In this document: in pieces, positions 27,884 to 35,265 of the stretch | Numbering within the stretch: position 1 is the stretch's first letter | How the letters are laid out: each line of letters starts with the position of its first letter | Source of the DNA: Aliibacillus thermotolerans | Lineage (GTDB): Bacteria; Bacillota; Bacilli; Bacillales; Marinococcaceae | NCBI RefSeq assembly: GCF_027853235.1 | Contig: NZ_WKJG01000028.1 | Location: forward strand, 1 to 35,612 | Direction of reading: 5' to 3' | DNA: 35,612 nucleotides | Position numbers and translations under genes: made by a program | Notes under the pieces: generated by a model | Told to the model about the DNA's origin: nothing | The model's input: only the letters and a program-made list of their open reading frames with translations | Database searches by the model: none

Positions 27884-27948
27884 TTTTTACCTCCCAAACG
27901 ATGTCTTTCTTCTATATTACCACATTCGTCATTTCAATTTGAAAAAGT

Positions 27949-28318
27949 AGGAGCTGTCCAAAAAGTCATGATTGGTGACTTTTTGGACATTTTTTGTTAC
28001 CGCTTCATCAAAAATTGCTTCTGGAAACGCCTCTTGGCCGAATAGGCATGTTTCCAACACCAAATTGTTGATGGAAGTAAGTCATGGATGGTCATGCCAT
28101 CGTTTCATATAAAAATAGCTAATGGAAGCAGGCCATGAATGGCTCATAACACCGTTTCATTCAAAAATAGTTTGTGGAAACAAGCGATGAATGGATCATG
28201 GGACGGTTTCAATCCAAACACCATTGTGAAAGCAATCCATGTACGATGTATGGCACCGTTTAGCGCTAAATGATTGTTGAAAGGAACGCTCGATTTATTT
28301 TTCAGGACTTATTAGACA
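27949..28318. repeat. MITE-like dispersed repeat, copy B (370 bp)
   Basis: Same orientation and overall design as 7557-7935. The left hairpin GTCCAAAAAGTCA / TGACTTTTTGGAC is nearly identical, and so is the first 150 bp including the TGGAAAC ... GTTTCCA inverted repeat. The internal array has three 52-bp units starting GTTTCA (28104, 28156, 28208), but unit 3 differs strongly from copy A. Sequence identity ends at ATTAGACA; the last few bases of the right terminal repeat seen in copy A are missing. It abuts, and seems to cut, a decayed tnpB gene. Confidence 0.85.
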
Positions 28319-28669
28319 TCATGATCATGTGAACTATCTTCTCAAGAGGAAGAATATGCAATTTTTGGTTTGTTTTCTTCCCTAGATTTGCTTTCTCTCG
28401 TATTCCTGTGAGGTCACCAACAACAATTGTTTCTACCCCTTGTTTTACAGCGATATCAATGACTTTCTTTGTCATGCAGTGGAAAATATGACATGTTTGT
28501 TTATTTTTCTTTCGATATAATTGCAGCACTCGTTTTGATTTTTTAGGTATTTTACACCTTTAGCTATCTGCCCTGCGTCAGAAATAGCTTGAAAATGCGC
28601 TCTAATTTCGGAGTCGATGCATCGATATCCTGTACTATACCAAGGAGGCTCTTTTTTGTTAAACCTCAA
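28319..28669 (-). pseudogene. Decayed IS200/IS605-family tnpB fragment
   Basis: On the minus strand the translation includes RKKNKQTCHIFHCMTKKVID and VKQGVETIVVGDLTGIRE, which match the region around the first RuvC catalytic segment of TnpB (IVVGDLTGIRENA). The N-terminal half of TnpB is missing, and the C-terminal part, including the zinc finger, is replaced by repeat copy B. The stretch upstream (PPWYSTGYRCIDSEIRAHFQ) is not clearly TnpB. It is non-functional; no guide-RNA region can be assigned. Confidence 0.75.
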
Positions 28670-28964
28670 ATTTCTTCATTACAGGAATGCTTTCCATAAT
28701 TTTTGTTTGATCTCAGGAAATTTCAAGAAAAGTTTTCTGCCAAAAACACCTTTTAACATTTTCACGTGTAAGAAGGTGCTATTTTAGGATGGACAGTTGC
28801 AAAAACATGAATATGGTCTTGTTCACCTACCTCCATCATAATAATTTCAAACCCTTTTTCTTCAGCGATTTCTTGAAAAAGTGTTTTTAATACTGCTCAA
28901 TTTCATGAGCGAGAACCTTTCTTCGATATTTCACCGACCATACAATGTGATAATTGACGTTATA
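28670..28964 (-). pseudogene. Decayed IS200-type tnpA (HUH transposase) fragment
   Basis: From 28964 leftward the translation reads YNVNYHIVWSVKYRRKVLAH, a typical TnpA_IS200 start lacking the first residues. After a frameshift it continues EIAEEKGFEIIMMEVGEQDH and IHVFATVHPKIAPSY; the HxH metal motif of HUH transposases is still visible. After a stop it continues KMLKGVF and LKFPEIKQKLW. At least one frameshift and one stop inactivate it. Confidence 0.8.
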
Positions 28965-29120
28965 AGGCTAAATCTCCTATTCAAGCAATTATGTTAGTAA
29001 CTGTGATCGCAACCATTGTTTCCCTTATCAATTATGGATTTGGACTCGTTGTCGGTGCGCTCATGGCAATACAAATCGCAAAAAGAGTTCCTTCCGTGGA
29101 TTATCGCTTGCTTGTAGCTA
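28964..29120 (+). pseudogene. Internal fragment of a short-chain fatty acid transporter (AtoE-like)
   Basis: In one frame the plus strand reads KAKSPIQAIMLVTVIATIVS, then LINYGFGLVVGALMAIQIAK and RVPSVDYRLLVA, a block I know from the AtoE short-chain fatty acid:H+ symporter family. Only about 50 codons remain. It is joined at the left to the tnpA fragment and at the right to the 3' break of the intron fragment; the frame then runs antisense into intron sequence and stops. Confidence 0.7.
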
Positions 29121-29579
29121 CCTCAAGTGAGGTACTCGCGTTTTCTGTGTTCATCATGACCTACTGAATGCAAAGGGCTATTCTCTCTCAATTGTTCCGT
29201 CCTTCCGAATCGTTCTAGACCGATTCGTACTATGACGTCTGCTGACTCCTGATGGTTCATCTGTTTATCGCTAAACAGGTTATGAAGGGTACTTCACGTA
29301 TCCATCAGGCCTCCCCGGGTAAGAATGTCATCTTTCCTTCCATCTATCCGCTTCATTTACTCTGTATCACCTTTGGCAGAAAGGACTTTGTTTTGTTCAG
29401 CAAACTCATCCAGTGATACCTAGCCTTATATGAAGTTCGTGTTCCTCGGACCGGAAGTTTGCCGCCCGCTTCCTTCAGATTCCGCGTCACCACGGGCACC
29501 CTTGCGTTAAGCTAACCACTACTTCTGCCTTCGTGGCTCGGGACTTGCACCCTATAGACTACACCCATGCCGGGCGCAC
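29121..29579 (-). mobile_element. Group IIC intron, second 5' fragment
   Basis: On the minus strand 29579 starts GTGCGCCCGGCATGGGTG, and the sequence follows the fragment at 450-905 with roughly 90 percent identity by eye over 459 nt. It lacks domains IV-VI beyond the first bases of the IEP frame. It ends at the same motif, CCTCACTTGAGG, as the first copy. The intron 5' end lies 11 nt beyond the T-tract of the SRAP gene terminator, fitting class C insertion behind terminators. Confidence 0.85.
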
Positions 29580-29594
29580 TGATAATAGTAAAAA

Positions 29595-29625
29595 AGTTGC
29601 CCCCCTTGTCGCAGGTGAAGCAACT
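29595..29625 (-). terminator. SRAP gene terminator
   Basis: The stem AGTTGC / GCAACT with a loop of about 19 nt is followed by TTTTT on the minus strand. The stem is short, but the T-tract and its position 4 nt after the stop codon support it. Confidence 0.65.
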
Positions 29626-29628
29626 CTT

Positions 29629-30303
29629 TCATTCACTTACTTCTTCTATTAAAGAAGGATCATTATTTTGTGCTGCATTTACGTTGGATGAAACAGGATA
29701 CATGTGAAGAGAGACGGAAGCACTTTGGGAGAGAATCTCTTGGAGCGTCTGAAGAGAATGATTGGGCCGAATCCACTCTTTTTCTAACTTTTTCGGTAAG
29801 ATAATTGGCATACGATGATGAATTTTCTCCATTTCTTCATTTGCTTCCATCGTTAAAATCGCACAAGTAAAAACCGTTTCCCCCTTCGTGTTTACTGCTT
29901 TTTCCCAAATCCCTGCAAAGGAAAAGAGCTGGCGGTCTGTCAATTGAATTCGGTACGGTTTTTTTGTTCCATCTTCGTTCGCTTTCCATTCATAAAATCC
30001 ATCCGCAGGAAGAAGACAGCGTCGGGAAAAAAAGGCTCGTTGAAACGTCGGTTTTTTATGCGCTGTTTCACTGCGGGCGTTAATCATCGGCTTTGGTCTT
30101 TTCTTTCCCTGCGCCCATGACGGAATAAATCCCCACTCTAGCGTTCCAAGCCGAGTGGATGTACCGTCATGAATCATTGCTAATATGTCTTGCGAAGGTG
30201 CGACATTATAATTCGGTTGGTACGACGTGAGCGTGTTTGTCGTCACGTCAAACTCCTTCACAATTTCCGGTAAAGACGCGGTTAACGTAAATCGACCGCA
30301 CAT
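29629..30303 (-). CDS. SOS-response-associated peptidase (SRAP; YedK/HMCES-like)
   Basis: This protein family cross-links covalently to abasic sites in single-stranded DNA and protects them during replication. The catalytic C2 follows the initiator Met in MCGRFTL. Other family blocks are NYNVAPSQDI, EWGFIPSWA, NARSET, LLPADGFYEW and IHHRMPIIL. Met removal would expose Cys as the N-terminal nucleophile. The length of 224 residues is typical. A GAGGTGG site lies upstream. The gene follows the SDR gene by 40 nt in the same direction. Confidence 0.94.
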   Translation of the reverse strand: MCGRFTLTASLPEIVKEFDVTTNTLTSYQPNYNVAPSQDILAMIHDGTSTRLGTLEWGFIPSWAQGKKRPKPMINARSETAHKKPTFQRAFFSRRCLLPADGFYEWKANEDGTKKPYRIQLTDRQLFSFAGIWEKAVNTKGETVFTCAILTMEANEEMEKIHHRMPIILPKKLEKEWIRPNHSLQTLQEILSQSASVSLHMYPVSSNVNAAQNNDPSLIEEVSE

Positions 30304-30343
30304 TTCAAACCACCTCTTCCGAACGCCATCATATATGTACTGA

Positions 30344-31081
30344 TTATGGCTTATTTCGAATTGTAATTTGATCTGTATTCACTCTATCCGGTTGCGTCAC
30401 AGCGTGAACAATTCCATTCGCGATATCTTCCGGTTCTAAAAGCGTAATTTTTTCTTGGTTACTAATAAATTTCGTGCGAACACGATCATCGGTAATGTGG
30501 GAAGGAAGTTCAGTTCGTACTGGTCCTGGCGAGACATTCGTCACACGTATGCCGGTTTTTGAAAGTTCCATTTGTAATCCCATCGATAGCGCACGCACCG
30601 CATATTTTGTCGCAGAATAGACGTTAGAAGTTGGAAACACTTCATGTCCAGCAATGGATGAAAGGTTGACGATGTGCCCGCGATCTTGTTCTAACATCGT
30701 TGGTAACACCGCATGAATACAATGCAAGACCCCTTTAATATTGACGTCAATCATTTGCATCCAATCATCAATGTAACCATCTTTCATATAAGAAATTAAC
30801 ATTACACCGGCATTATTCACTAAACAGTCGATGGAACCAAAGGCTTCTTTCGTTTTTTCCGCTAAACGATCCACCGCTTCTTTTATTGTCACATCGGTTT
30901 TTACGATGATTGCTTTTCCATCTGTCTCCGTTTCAATTCGCTCTTTTAACTTTGTTAAACGATCTTCTCTCCGGGCCGCTAACGCCACATTCGCTCCTTT
31001 TTTTGCCATTTGAAACGCAGTTGCTTCTCCTATCCCGCTACTTGCCCCGGTAATAATTACTGATTTGCCGCGTAAGTCCAT
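30344..31081 (-). CDS. Short-chain dehydrogenase/reductase
   Basis: A classical SDR of 245 residues. The cofactor loop is TGASSGIGEA, the NNAG motif is LVNNAGVM, the catalytic Ser is in NLSSIAGHE, and Tyr and Lys are in YSATKYAV. Arg residues after the second strand (AARREDR) suggest NADPH preference. The family includes YdfG/serine 3-dehydrogenase-type enzymes; the substrate is not known. AAAGGAGG precedes the ATG. Probably co-transcribed with the SRAP gene. Confidence 0.92.
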   Translation of the reverse strand: MDLRGKSVIITGASSGIGEATAFQMAKKGANVALAARREDRLTKLKERIETETDGKAIIVKTDVTIKEAVDRLAEKTKEAFGSIDCLVNNAGVMLISYMKDGYIDDWMQMIDVNIKGVLHCIHAVLPTMLEQDRGHIVNLSSIAGHEVFPTSNVYSATKYAVRALSMGLQMELSKTGIRVTNVSPGPVRTELPSHITDDRVRTKFISNQEKITLLEPEDIANGIVHAVTQPDRVNTDQITIRNKP

Positions 31082-31204
31082 ATCAAATAGCCTCCTTTTT
31101 CTTTTGACACAAACTTGTTACATCTTCATTATATCAGATAAAAGGTTTTTGACTCTTTTTGTCGAATCATTTTATTGAAATAATATTGTTAGGAGGGGGA
31201 TCAT

Positions 31205-31480
31205 ATGAGGGAACAACGCCCAAACACAAATATTCTGTTAAAACATGAAGAGAAACAAAGCTATACGGAATTTGCGGACATACTTGAGACAATCGCAAAA
31301 AAAATTCGGGAAGAAAAAAAGTTTACAATGGTTCAAGACGGTAAACCGGTGGAAGTGAATTTGGCCGATATGTTGAAGGTCGAATATGAATATAAAACAA
31401 AAGGAGACAAGCATTCTTTTGAAATTGAATTTGATTGGTACGAAGGAGAAAAAGGTCCTTCCAAAATGGAAATCCTCTAA
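31205..31480 (+). CDS. Amphi-Trp domain-containing protein
   Basis: A 91-residue protein with the compact alpha-beta domain I know as amphi-Trp. A helix rich in basic and acidic residues (YTEFADILETIAKKIREEKKF) is followed by strands ending FEIEFDWYEG, with the Trp near the C-terminus. Function is unknown. AGGAGGGGG lies upstream of the ATG, and a clear terminator follows, so it is a monocistronic gene. Confidence 0.8.
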   Translation: MREQRPNTNILLKHEEKQSYTEFADILETIAKKIREEKKFTMVQDGKPVEVNLADMLKVEYEYKTKGDKHSFEIEFDWYEGEKGPSKMEIL

Positions 31481-31483
31481 ACA

Positions 31484-31517
31484 AAAGGGCTGTCCATATC
31501 GTATGAGACAGTCCTTT
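31484..31517 (+). terminator. Terminator of the amphi-Trp gene
   Basis: The 11-bp stem AAAGGGCTGTC / GACAGTCCTTT (one G-T pair, 12-nt loop) is followed by CTTTTA, 3 nt past the stop. Confidence 0.85.
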
Positions 31518-31663
31518 CTTTTATAAAGACTTTTTCCTATGGAACGAGTTGCTGTATCGGCTTCCTCTTAGGATACGTACCTCTTCTTTGAAAACTCTTT
31601 TTCGTCACATTATAATGAGGATGGTTTGGAAAAATACGAAGATACAGCAGGAGGTCTCACACT

Positions 31664-32231
31664 ATGTTAGATGTTGATGTCAAACAATATCGTGAAACGG
31701 AATATGATATTGATTCTATTTTTTTAGAACGTTGGTCCCCACGGTCATTTTCAACGGAAGAAGTGGAAGAAGATGTATTGGAGTGTTTTTGATGCAGCGC
31801 GATGGGCACCATCCGCAAACAATATGCAACCGTGGCGATTTATTATCGCTCGCACAAAAGAAGACCGAGAAAGATTTTATCCGTTTATTAAGGAAGGGAA
31901 TCGTCTCTGGTGTGAAAAAGCACCGGTGCTTATACTAATTATTTCTGATACAGAAGACGCGTCTCATGCATTTGATACGGGGGCAGCTTGGGGCTTTTTG
32001 TCTTTGCAAGCAAAGAAAAAAGGTCTCATTACTCATGCGATGACCGGATTTTATAAAGATAAAGCCCGGGAAGTTTTAAATATCCCTGAGAAATTTGATA
32101 TTCAAGCATTGGTTGCGATTGGTTACCAAGACAGAAAGGAACTTTTACCGGAACAATTACAAGAACGGGAAAAACCGTCCCCAAGAGAACCATTATCGAC
32201 CTTCCTATACGAAGGTACTTTTCAAAAATAA
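31664..32231 (+). pseudogene. Nitroreductase-family protein, frameshifted
   Basis: The frame starts at ATG 31664 (AGGAGGT 8 nt upstream) and encodes the nitroreductase N-terminus, ERWSPRSFSTEEVEED, then stops at 31792. The +1 frame, open from 31773, continues with VFDAARWAPSANNMQPWRF, APVLILIISD and the usual C-terminal part ending at 32231. Removing one base near 31783 restores a single frame of about 188 residues. The two parts would form an FMN-dependent NAD(P)H nitroreductase. Either a true mutation, a sequencing error or recoding is possible; the codons on both sides look undamaged, so the event is recent or technical. Confidence 0.85.
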
Positions 32232-32238
32232 CAAAGGA

Positions 32239-32270
32239 AAGATGATTCCCCGTTGATGGAGAATCATCTT
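32239..32270. terminator. Terminator between nitroreductase and sspH
   Basis: A perfect 10-bp stem AAGATGATTC / GAATCATCTT with a 12-nt loop and T-tract on the plus strand lies between the convergent genes. Confidence 0.88.
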
Positions 32271-32275
32271 TTTCT

Positions 32276-32455
32276 TTACTCTTCTGTTAATTCTTGTACG
32301 GAAACGGTCTGTTTCACATTTGGTTCATTTAATGGATGTATCGTTGCAACCCCTCTTTCTTGATCGACATGTTCAATGTACACCATTTCTCCATTATAAG
32401 TGACGTTTTTCATCGTTTGGTCATTCGCAATTTCTTGCGCACGGCGTGGATCGAT
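32276..32455 (-). CDS. sspH: H-type small acid-soluble spore protein; start codon appears to be ATC
   Basis: The peptide RRAQEIANDQTMKNVTYNGE ... VYIEHVDQERGVATIHPL matches the SspH family of forespore proteins. The family normally has about 59 residues beginning M-x-x-x-R-A. Here 59 residues are obtained only if translation begins at ATC (32455-32453), at the place where an ATG is expected. GAGGTGAT lies 4 nt upstream of it. In-frame alternatives are GTG at 32464, which overlaps this binding site, and ATG at 32503, which lies inside the predicted sigma-G promoter. The gene may use AUC initiation, may be crippled, or the base may be an error. Confidence 0.85.
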   Translation of the reverse strand: MDPRRAQEIANDQTMKNVTYNGEMVYIEHVDQERGVATIHPLNEPNVKQTVSVQELTEE

Positions 32456-32490
32456 TCCAATCACCTCATTTATATTTTTCTTTTCACCAG

Positions 32491-32520
32491 TACTATGTAC
32501 CATCTTTGGATTTCTTATGC
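32491..32520 (-). promoter_or_regulatory. Predicted sigma-G promoter of sspH
   Basis: On the minus strand GCATA (32520-32516) and CATAGTA (32497-32491), 18 nt apart, match the forespore sigma-G consensus with one mismatch. The transcript would begin near 32484, about 30 nt before the start codon. Confidence 0.65.
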
Positions 32521-32624
32521 GGTTTCATTATAAAAGATTGTGTGAATGTGAAACTTTTTTTCCTTATATTCCGTCTGTTATGTTAAAATGCACTCAGTCG
32601 TTTTATTTGGAAAGGGGTATATGT

Positions 32625-33371
32625 GTGAAGAAAAAATGGATACTTAGCATGTTTCTACTCTTATTTCTCGCCATCAGTGTCGCCTGTAATGGTGATGACG
32701 AAGGGAACGAACAAGCAGCAGAAGAAACGAATGAAGAACAAACAGAATTGCCTGAACCGACGCTTGATGATATTCCAAACGTCGTTGCTGAAGTAAATGG
32801 GGAAGAAATACCAAAAGAAGATTTCGAGCCAGCTTATGTTTCTCAATTTCAACAAATGTCGATGCAAGCGCAGATGACAGGGGAAGAAGTAGATGAAGAA
32901 TGGTTAAAAGAACAAACAATCAATAGCATCATTGGCACAACTTTATTAGTACAAGAATCGAACGCTCGCAATTATGAAGCATCAGAGGAACAAGTGAACG
33001 ATACATTAACGGAATTAGTTGACCAATATGGATTCGAATCAGAAGAAGAACTTTTCTCAGCCTTTGAAGAACAAGGGATGTCAGAAGAAGAAGTAAGAGA
33101 CATATTACAAACTGAAGTGAAGGTAGATCAACTCATTCAAGAAGAAGCCGGAGATACTACACCTTCAGAAGAAGAAATGCAAAAAGCATACGATGAAATG
33201 GTCGCCATGCAAAAACAATTGAGTGGAGATGAGGAAGAGATAGATATTCCTTCCTTTGAAGAAATGAAATCAGACATCGAACAACAACTTATTTTTGAAA
33301 AAGAAAGAGAAGCAACAAATCAATTGATTGAACAATTGCGTGAAAAAGCAGATATTACCATTTATTTATAA
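32625..33371 (+). CDS. SurA N-terminal domain lipoprotein
   Basis: The start is GTG at 32625, with GGAAAGGGG upstream. KKKWILSMFLLLFLAISVAC is a lipoprotein signal peptide with the lipid-carrying C21. The mature protein (248 residues in total) is acidic. It has the SurA_N-type fold seen in PrsA-like chaperones (VVAEVNGEEIPKEDFEPAYV, LLVQESNARNYEASEEQVND). No parvulin (rotamase) domain follows, so it would act as a chaperone rather than a prolyl isomerase on the outer face of the membrane. Upstream open frame extension (to 32400) lacks support. Confidence 0.88.
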   Translation: MKKKWILSMFLLLFLAISVACNGDDEGNEQAAEETNEEQTELPEPTLDDIPNVVAEVNGEEIPKEDFEPAYVSQFQQMSMQAQMTGEEVDEEWLKEQTINSIIGTTLLVQESNARNYEASEEQVNDTLTELVDQYGFESEEELFSAFEEQGMSEEEVRDILQTEVKVDQLIQEEAGDTTPSEEEMQKAYDEMVAMQKQLSGDEEEIDIPSFEEMKSDIEQQLIFEKEREATNQLIEQLREKADITIYL

Positions 33372-33387
33372 TTTGTCATAAAAAAAT

Positions 33388-33551
33388 GAGAGTGAGACAT
33401 AACTAGCTAAGAAAAATGGTTCCAAGCACTAGGATTTGCTTGGAACCATTTTTGTAAGGTTTTCCCTTTTTTCTAACGGTATAATTCTTTAAGTTTTCCA
33501 CCGGAAGCGCATACACAAGAAGTATAAAAGGGCCTTCAATGATTCTATGTC
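33388..33551 (+). repeat. Dispersed intergenic hairpin repeat, copy 2
   Basis: Relative of 22045-22232. The core hairpin AAATGGTTCCAAGCA with its complement lies at 33414-33451; only the loop differs (CTAGGATT). Conserved right-hand words are ACAAGAAGTATAAAAG and GATTCTATGTC. It fills the gap between the lipoprotein gene and the convergent cytochrome gene and may terminate both. Confidence 0.8.
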
Positions 33552-33556
33552 TATTT

Positions 33557-34528
33557 TTATTCCCCTGAACCTACACTACTTTTTCTTCTCATAAAGATAA
33601 AAATAATCACTAATAGTATAATTCCAATCAGGATGTAATAAATCACGGAGCTACTGTCACCGTTGTCCGTTCCTACTCCCATAGATAACGTTTGCTCGTC
33701 TTCTTCTGATTCACCTTGGAAGTCATTTGGATAAACGAGCTGCATCCCCGGTGTTTCTGGACCAGGAAAATCCGCTGCTGTTAATCCTTCTTCTACAGGA
33801 ACGTCTTCACTGTACTTGTACTCAACGATGAGCGTTCCGTACGTTTTATTGTCATTTGGAGTCGCATTTTGAGTACCGGAAAGGATTTGTAAAACACCTT
33901 TTCCTTCTTCAAAATTATCATACGCTGCTACTTTAATATCACTGAATACTGCGTTATTGTTATCTGGATACACTTTGCTTAAACCCGGACCAATAATGTG
34001 CATACAATAAGGCAAGTCCATTTTAATTCCTTGTGGCAGAGCAAAATGCCATCCTGCTAGTGCTCGGTCATCTTCATGACCACCATCGTACACATCTTCC
34101 GAAAGTCCGACGACAAGCTTATAGTTCGTCACTCCACCGTTTGGGTCCACTTCAATTAATAAGCTGCCATCTTCTTGCATCATACTTTTTTCATCTGCTG
34201 TGCGAATGAAATCTACCGTAATCGCACCGTGATAAGGTTGTTCTGGCGACTGGGCCCCCTCATCCCCACCGTGACAAGTTAAGCAACTGCTACCAAATGT
34301 CGCTTGTTCCCCTTCATAATTTTCTGGATTATCCATCATTGGATTCACGAGCTTTCCTGTTTCTGCTAGTTCCGCTATCCCTTCCACTGGATCTAATATT
34401 TCAATTTCCGCTTCTTCCCAATTCCCCTGTCCAGATCCCGGATAAGCGCTTACAATGTTGCCAAAGCTAAAAAATAAGAATATGGCAATGATAGCAAGAT
34501 GAAGAAACTTTTTATTTCTCTTCCTCAA
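33557..34528 (-). CDS. Membrane-anchored single-haem cytochrome c-like protein, family unknown
   Basis: The N-terminal signal peptide (hydrophobic residues 10-27, cleavage near SAYP) exports the protein. One haem c site is present, C82-L-T-C85-H86. A C-terminal transmembrane helix (about 295-312, IYYILIGIILLVIIFIFMRR) anchors it with the soluble part outside. Bacillus c-type cytochromes are usually anchored by an N-terminal helix or lipid, so this arrangement is unusual. The 200 residues after the haem site form an acidic beta-rich domain that I do not recognise. Electron partners cannot be inferred from the neighbours. GGGAGAG precedes the start. Confidence 0.8.
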   Translation of the reverse strand: MRKRNKKFLHLAIIAIFLFFSFGNIVSAYPGSGQGNWEEAEIEILDPVEGIAELAETGKLVNPMMDNPENYEGEQATFGSSCLTCHGGDEGAQSPEQPYHGAITVDFIRTADEKSMMQEDGSLLIEVDPNGGVTNYKLVVGLSEDVYDGGHEDDRALAGWHFALPQGIKMDLPYCMHIIGPGLSKVYPDNNNAVFSDIKVAAYDNFEEGKGVLQILSGTQNATPNDNKTYGTLIVEYKYSEDVPVEEGLTAADFPGPETPGMQLVYPNDFQGESEEDEQTLSMGVGTDNGDSSSVIYYILIGIILLVIIFIFMRRKSSVGSGE

Positions 34529-34568
34529 TATTTTCTCTCCCTATTTTTACAATAAATAATTTTTCTTT

Positions 34569-34597
34569 ATTATAATACATGTAGGTGTATATGTAAA
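34569..34597 (-). promoter_or_regulatory. Sigma-A promoter of the cytochrome gene, with inverted repeat
   Basis: On the minus strand TTTACA (34597-34592) and TATAAT (34574-34569) are 17 nt apart. The spacer contains TACAT ... ATGTA, a 5-bp inverted repeat that could be an operator. Confidence 0.65.
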
Positions 34598-34709
34598 TGG
34601 ATCTTTTGATTTTTTGAATACTCCTAATATATTTCTGTATTTCTCCTCCTTGTATAACTTGCTGAAAATGAGCAAAAGATACGATGTAAAAGGATGAAAG
34701 GGCTATTAC

Positions 34710-35153
34710 GTGATGAATCGTATCATAAAAGAATTAAATCAATTTTTAGAAGGTAATTACATGGCGATTCATGCCTATAATCAATACATTTACCATACCA
34801 ATGAAGTGGAATTAAAGAAAACACTCCAAAACATCCAACAAAACCATAAAAAACACACGACCATGATCGCCGAGAGAATTCAAAACCTAGGTGGTATTCC
34901 GACTCAAGACGTAGGAATCAAAGGGCGCTTTGCTGAAATGATGCAGCATATTACCGGAAAAACGACGGATCCGGTTCACATCATAAAAGACGCATTAGCA
35001 GGAGAAGAGCGAGGGATCAAAAAATCAAAAGAGATGCTTAAAGGGGACTTAGATTCTGAAAGCTTCCAGCTCGTCAAACACATTTTAGAAGAAGATGAAA
35101 AACACGTGGAACGATTACAACAACTATTGCATGAAAAAACGAGTCGCGTTTAA
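34710..35153 (+). CDS. DUF2383/PA2169-type ferritin-like four-helix protein
   Basis: A 147-residue all-helical protein. The pattern ELNQFLEGNYMAIHAYNQYI, HKKHTTMIAERIQNLGGIP and ALAGEERGIKKSKEMLKG, ending HILEEDEKHVERLQQLL, is that of the DUF2383 ferritin-like family. Glu and His residues (E97/E98-type and EEDEKH) could bind metal. Function is unknown. GTG at 34710 and ATG at 34713 are both plausible starts after GAAAGGG. It is divergent from the cytochrome gene. Confidence 0.8.
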   Translation: MMNRIIKELNQFLEGNYMAIHAYNQYIYHTNEVELKKTLQNIQQNHKKHTTMIAERIQNLGGIPTQDVGIKGRFAEMMQHITGKTTDPVHIIKDALAGEERGIKKSKEMLKGDLDSESFQLVKHILEEDEKHVERLQQLLHEKTSRV

Positions 35154-35164
35154 AAAACATTAAA

Positions 35165-35206
35165 AAAAGCTATTCTATAGTGAAATTTCCACTTGGAATA
35201 GCTTTT
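35165..35206 (+). terminator. Terminator of the ferritin-like gene
   Basis: The stem AAAAGCTATTC / GAATAGCTTTT with a 20-nt loop is followed by ATTATTTTG, just beyond the stop codon. Confidence 0.75.
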
Positions 35207-35265
35207 ATTATTTTGCTCTGATTGTGATATAATGAGGAAAATAAATCACGAAGAGGTGATAATCA

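Noticed and set aside
28319-28964. A functional TnpB/IscB-type RNA-guided nuclease
   Set aside because: Only part of tnpB remains, both transposase genes are broken, and the 3' end that would carry the guide RNA is replaced by a repeat.
32400-32624. N-terminal extension of the SurA-like lipoprotein
   Set aside because: GTG at 32625 has a proper binding site and begins a textbook lipoprotein signal; the extension overlaps sspH on the other strand.
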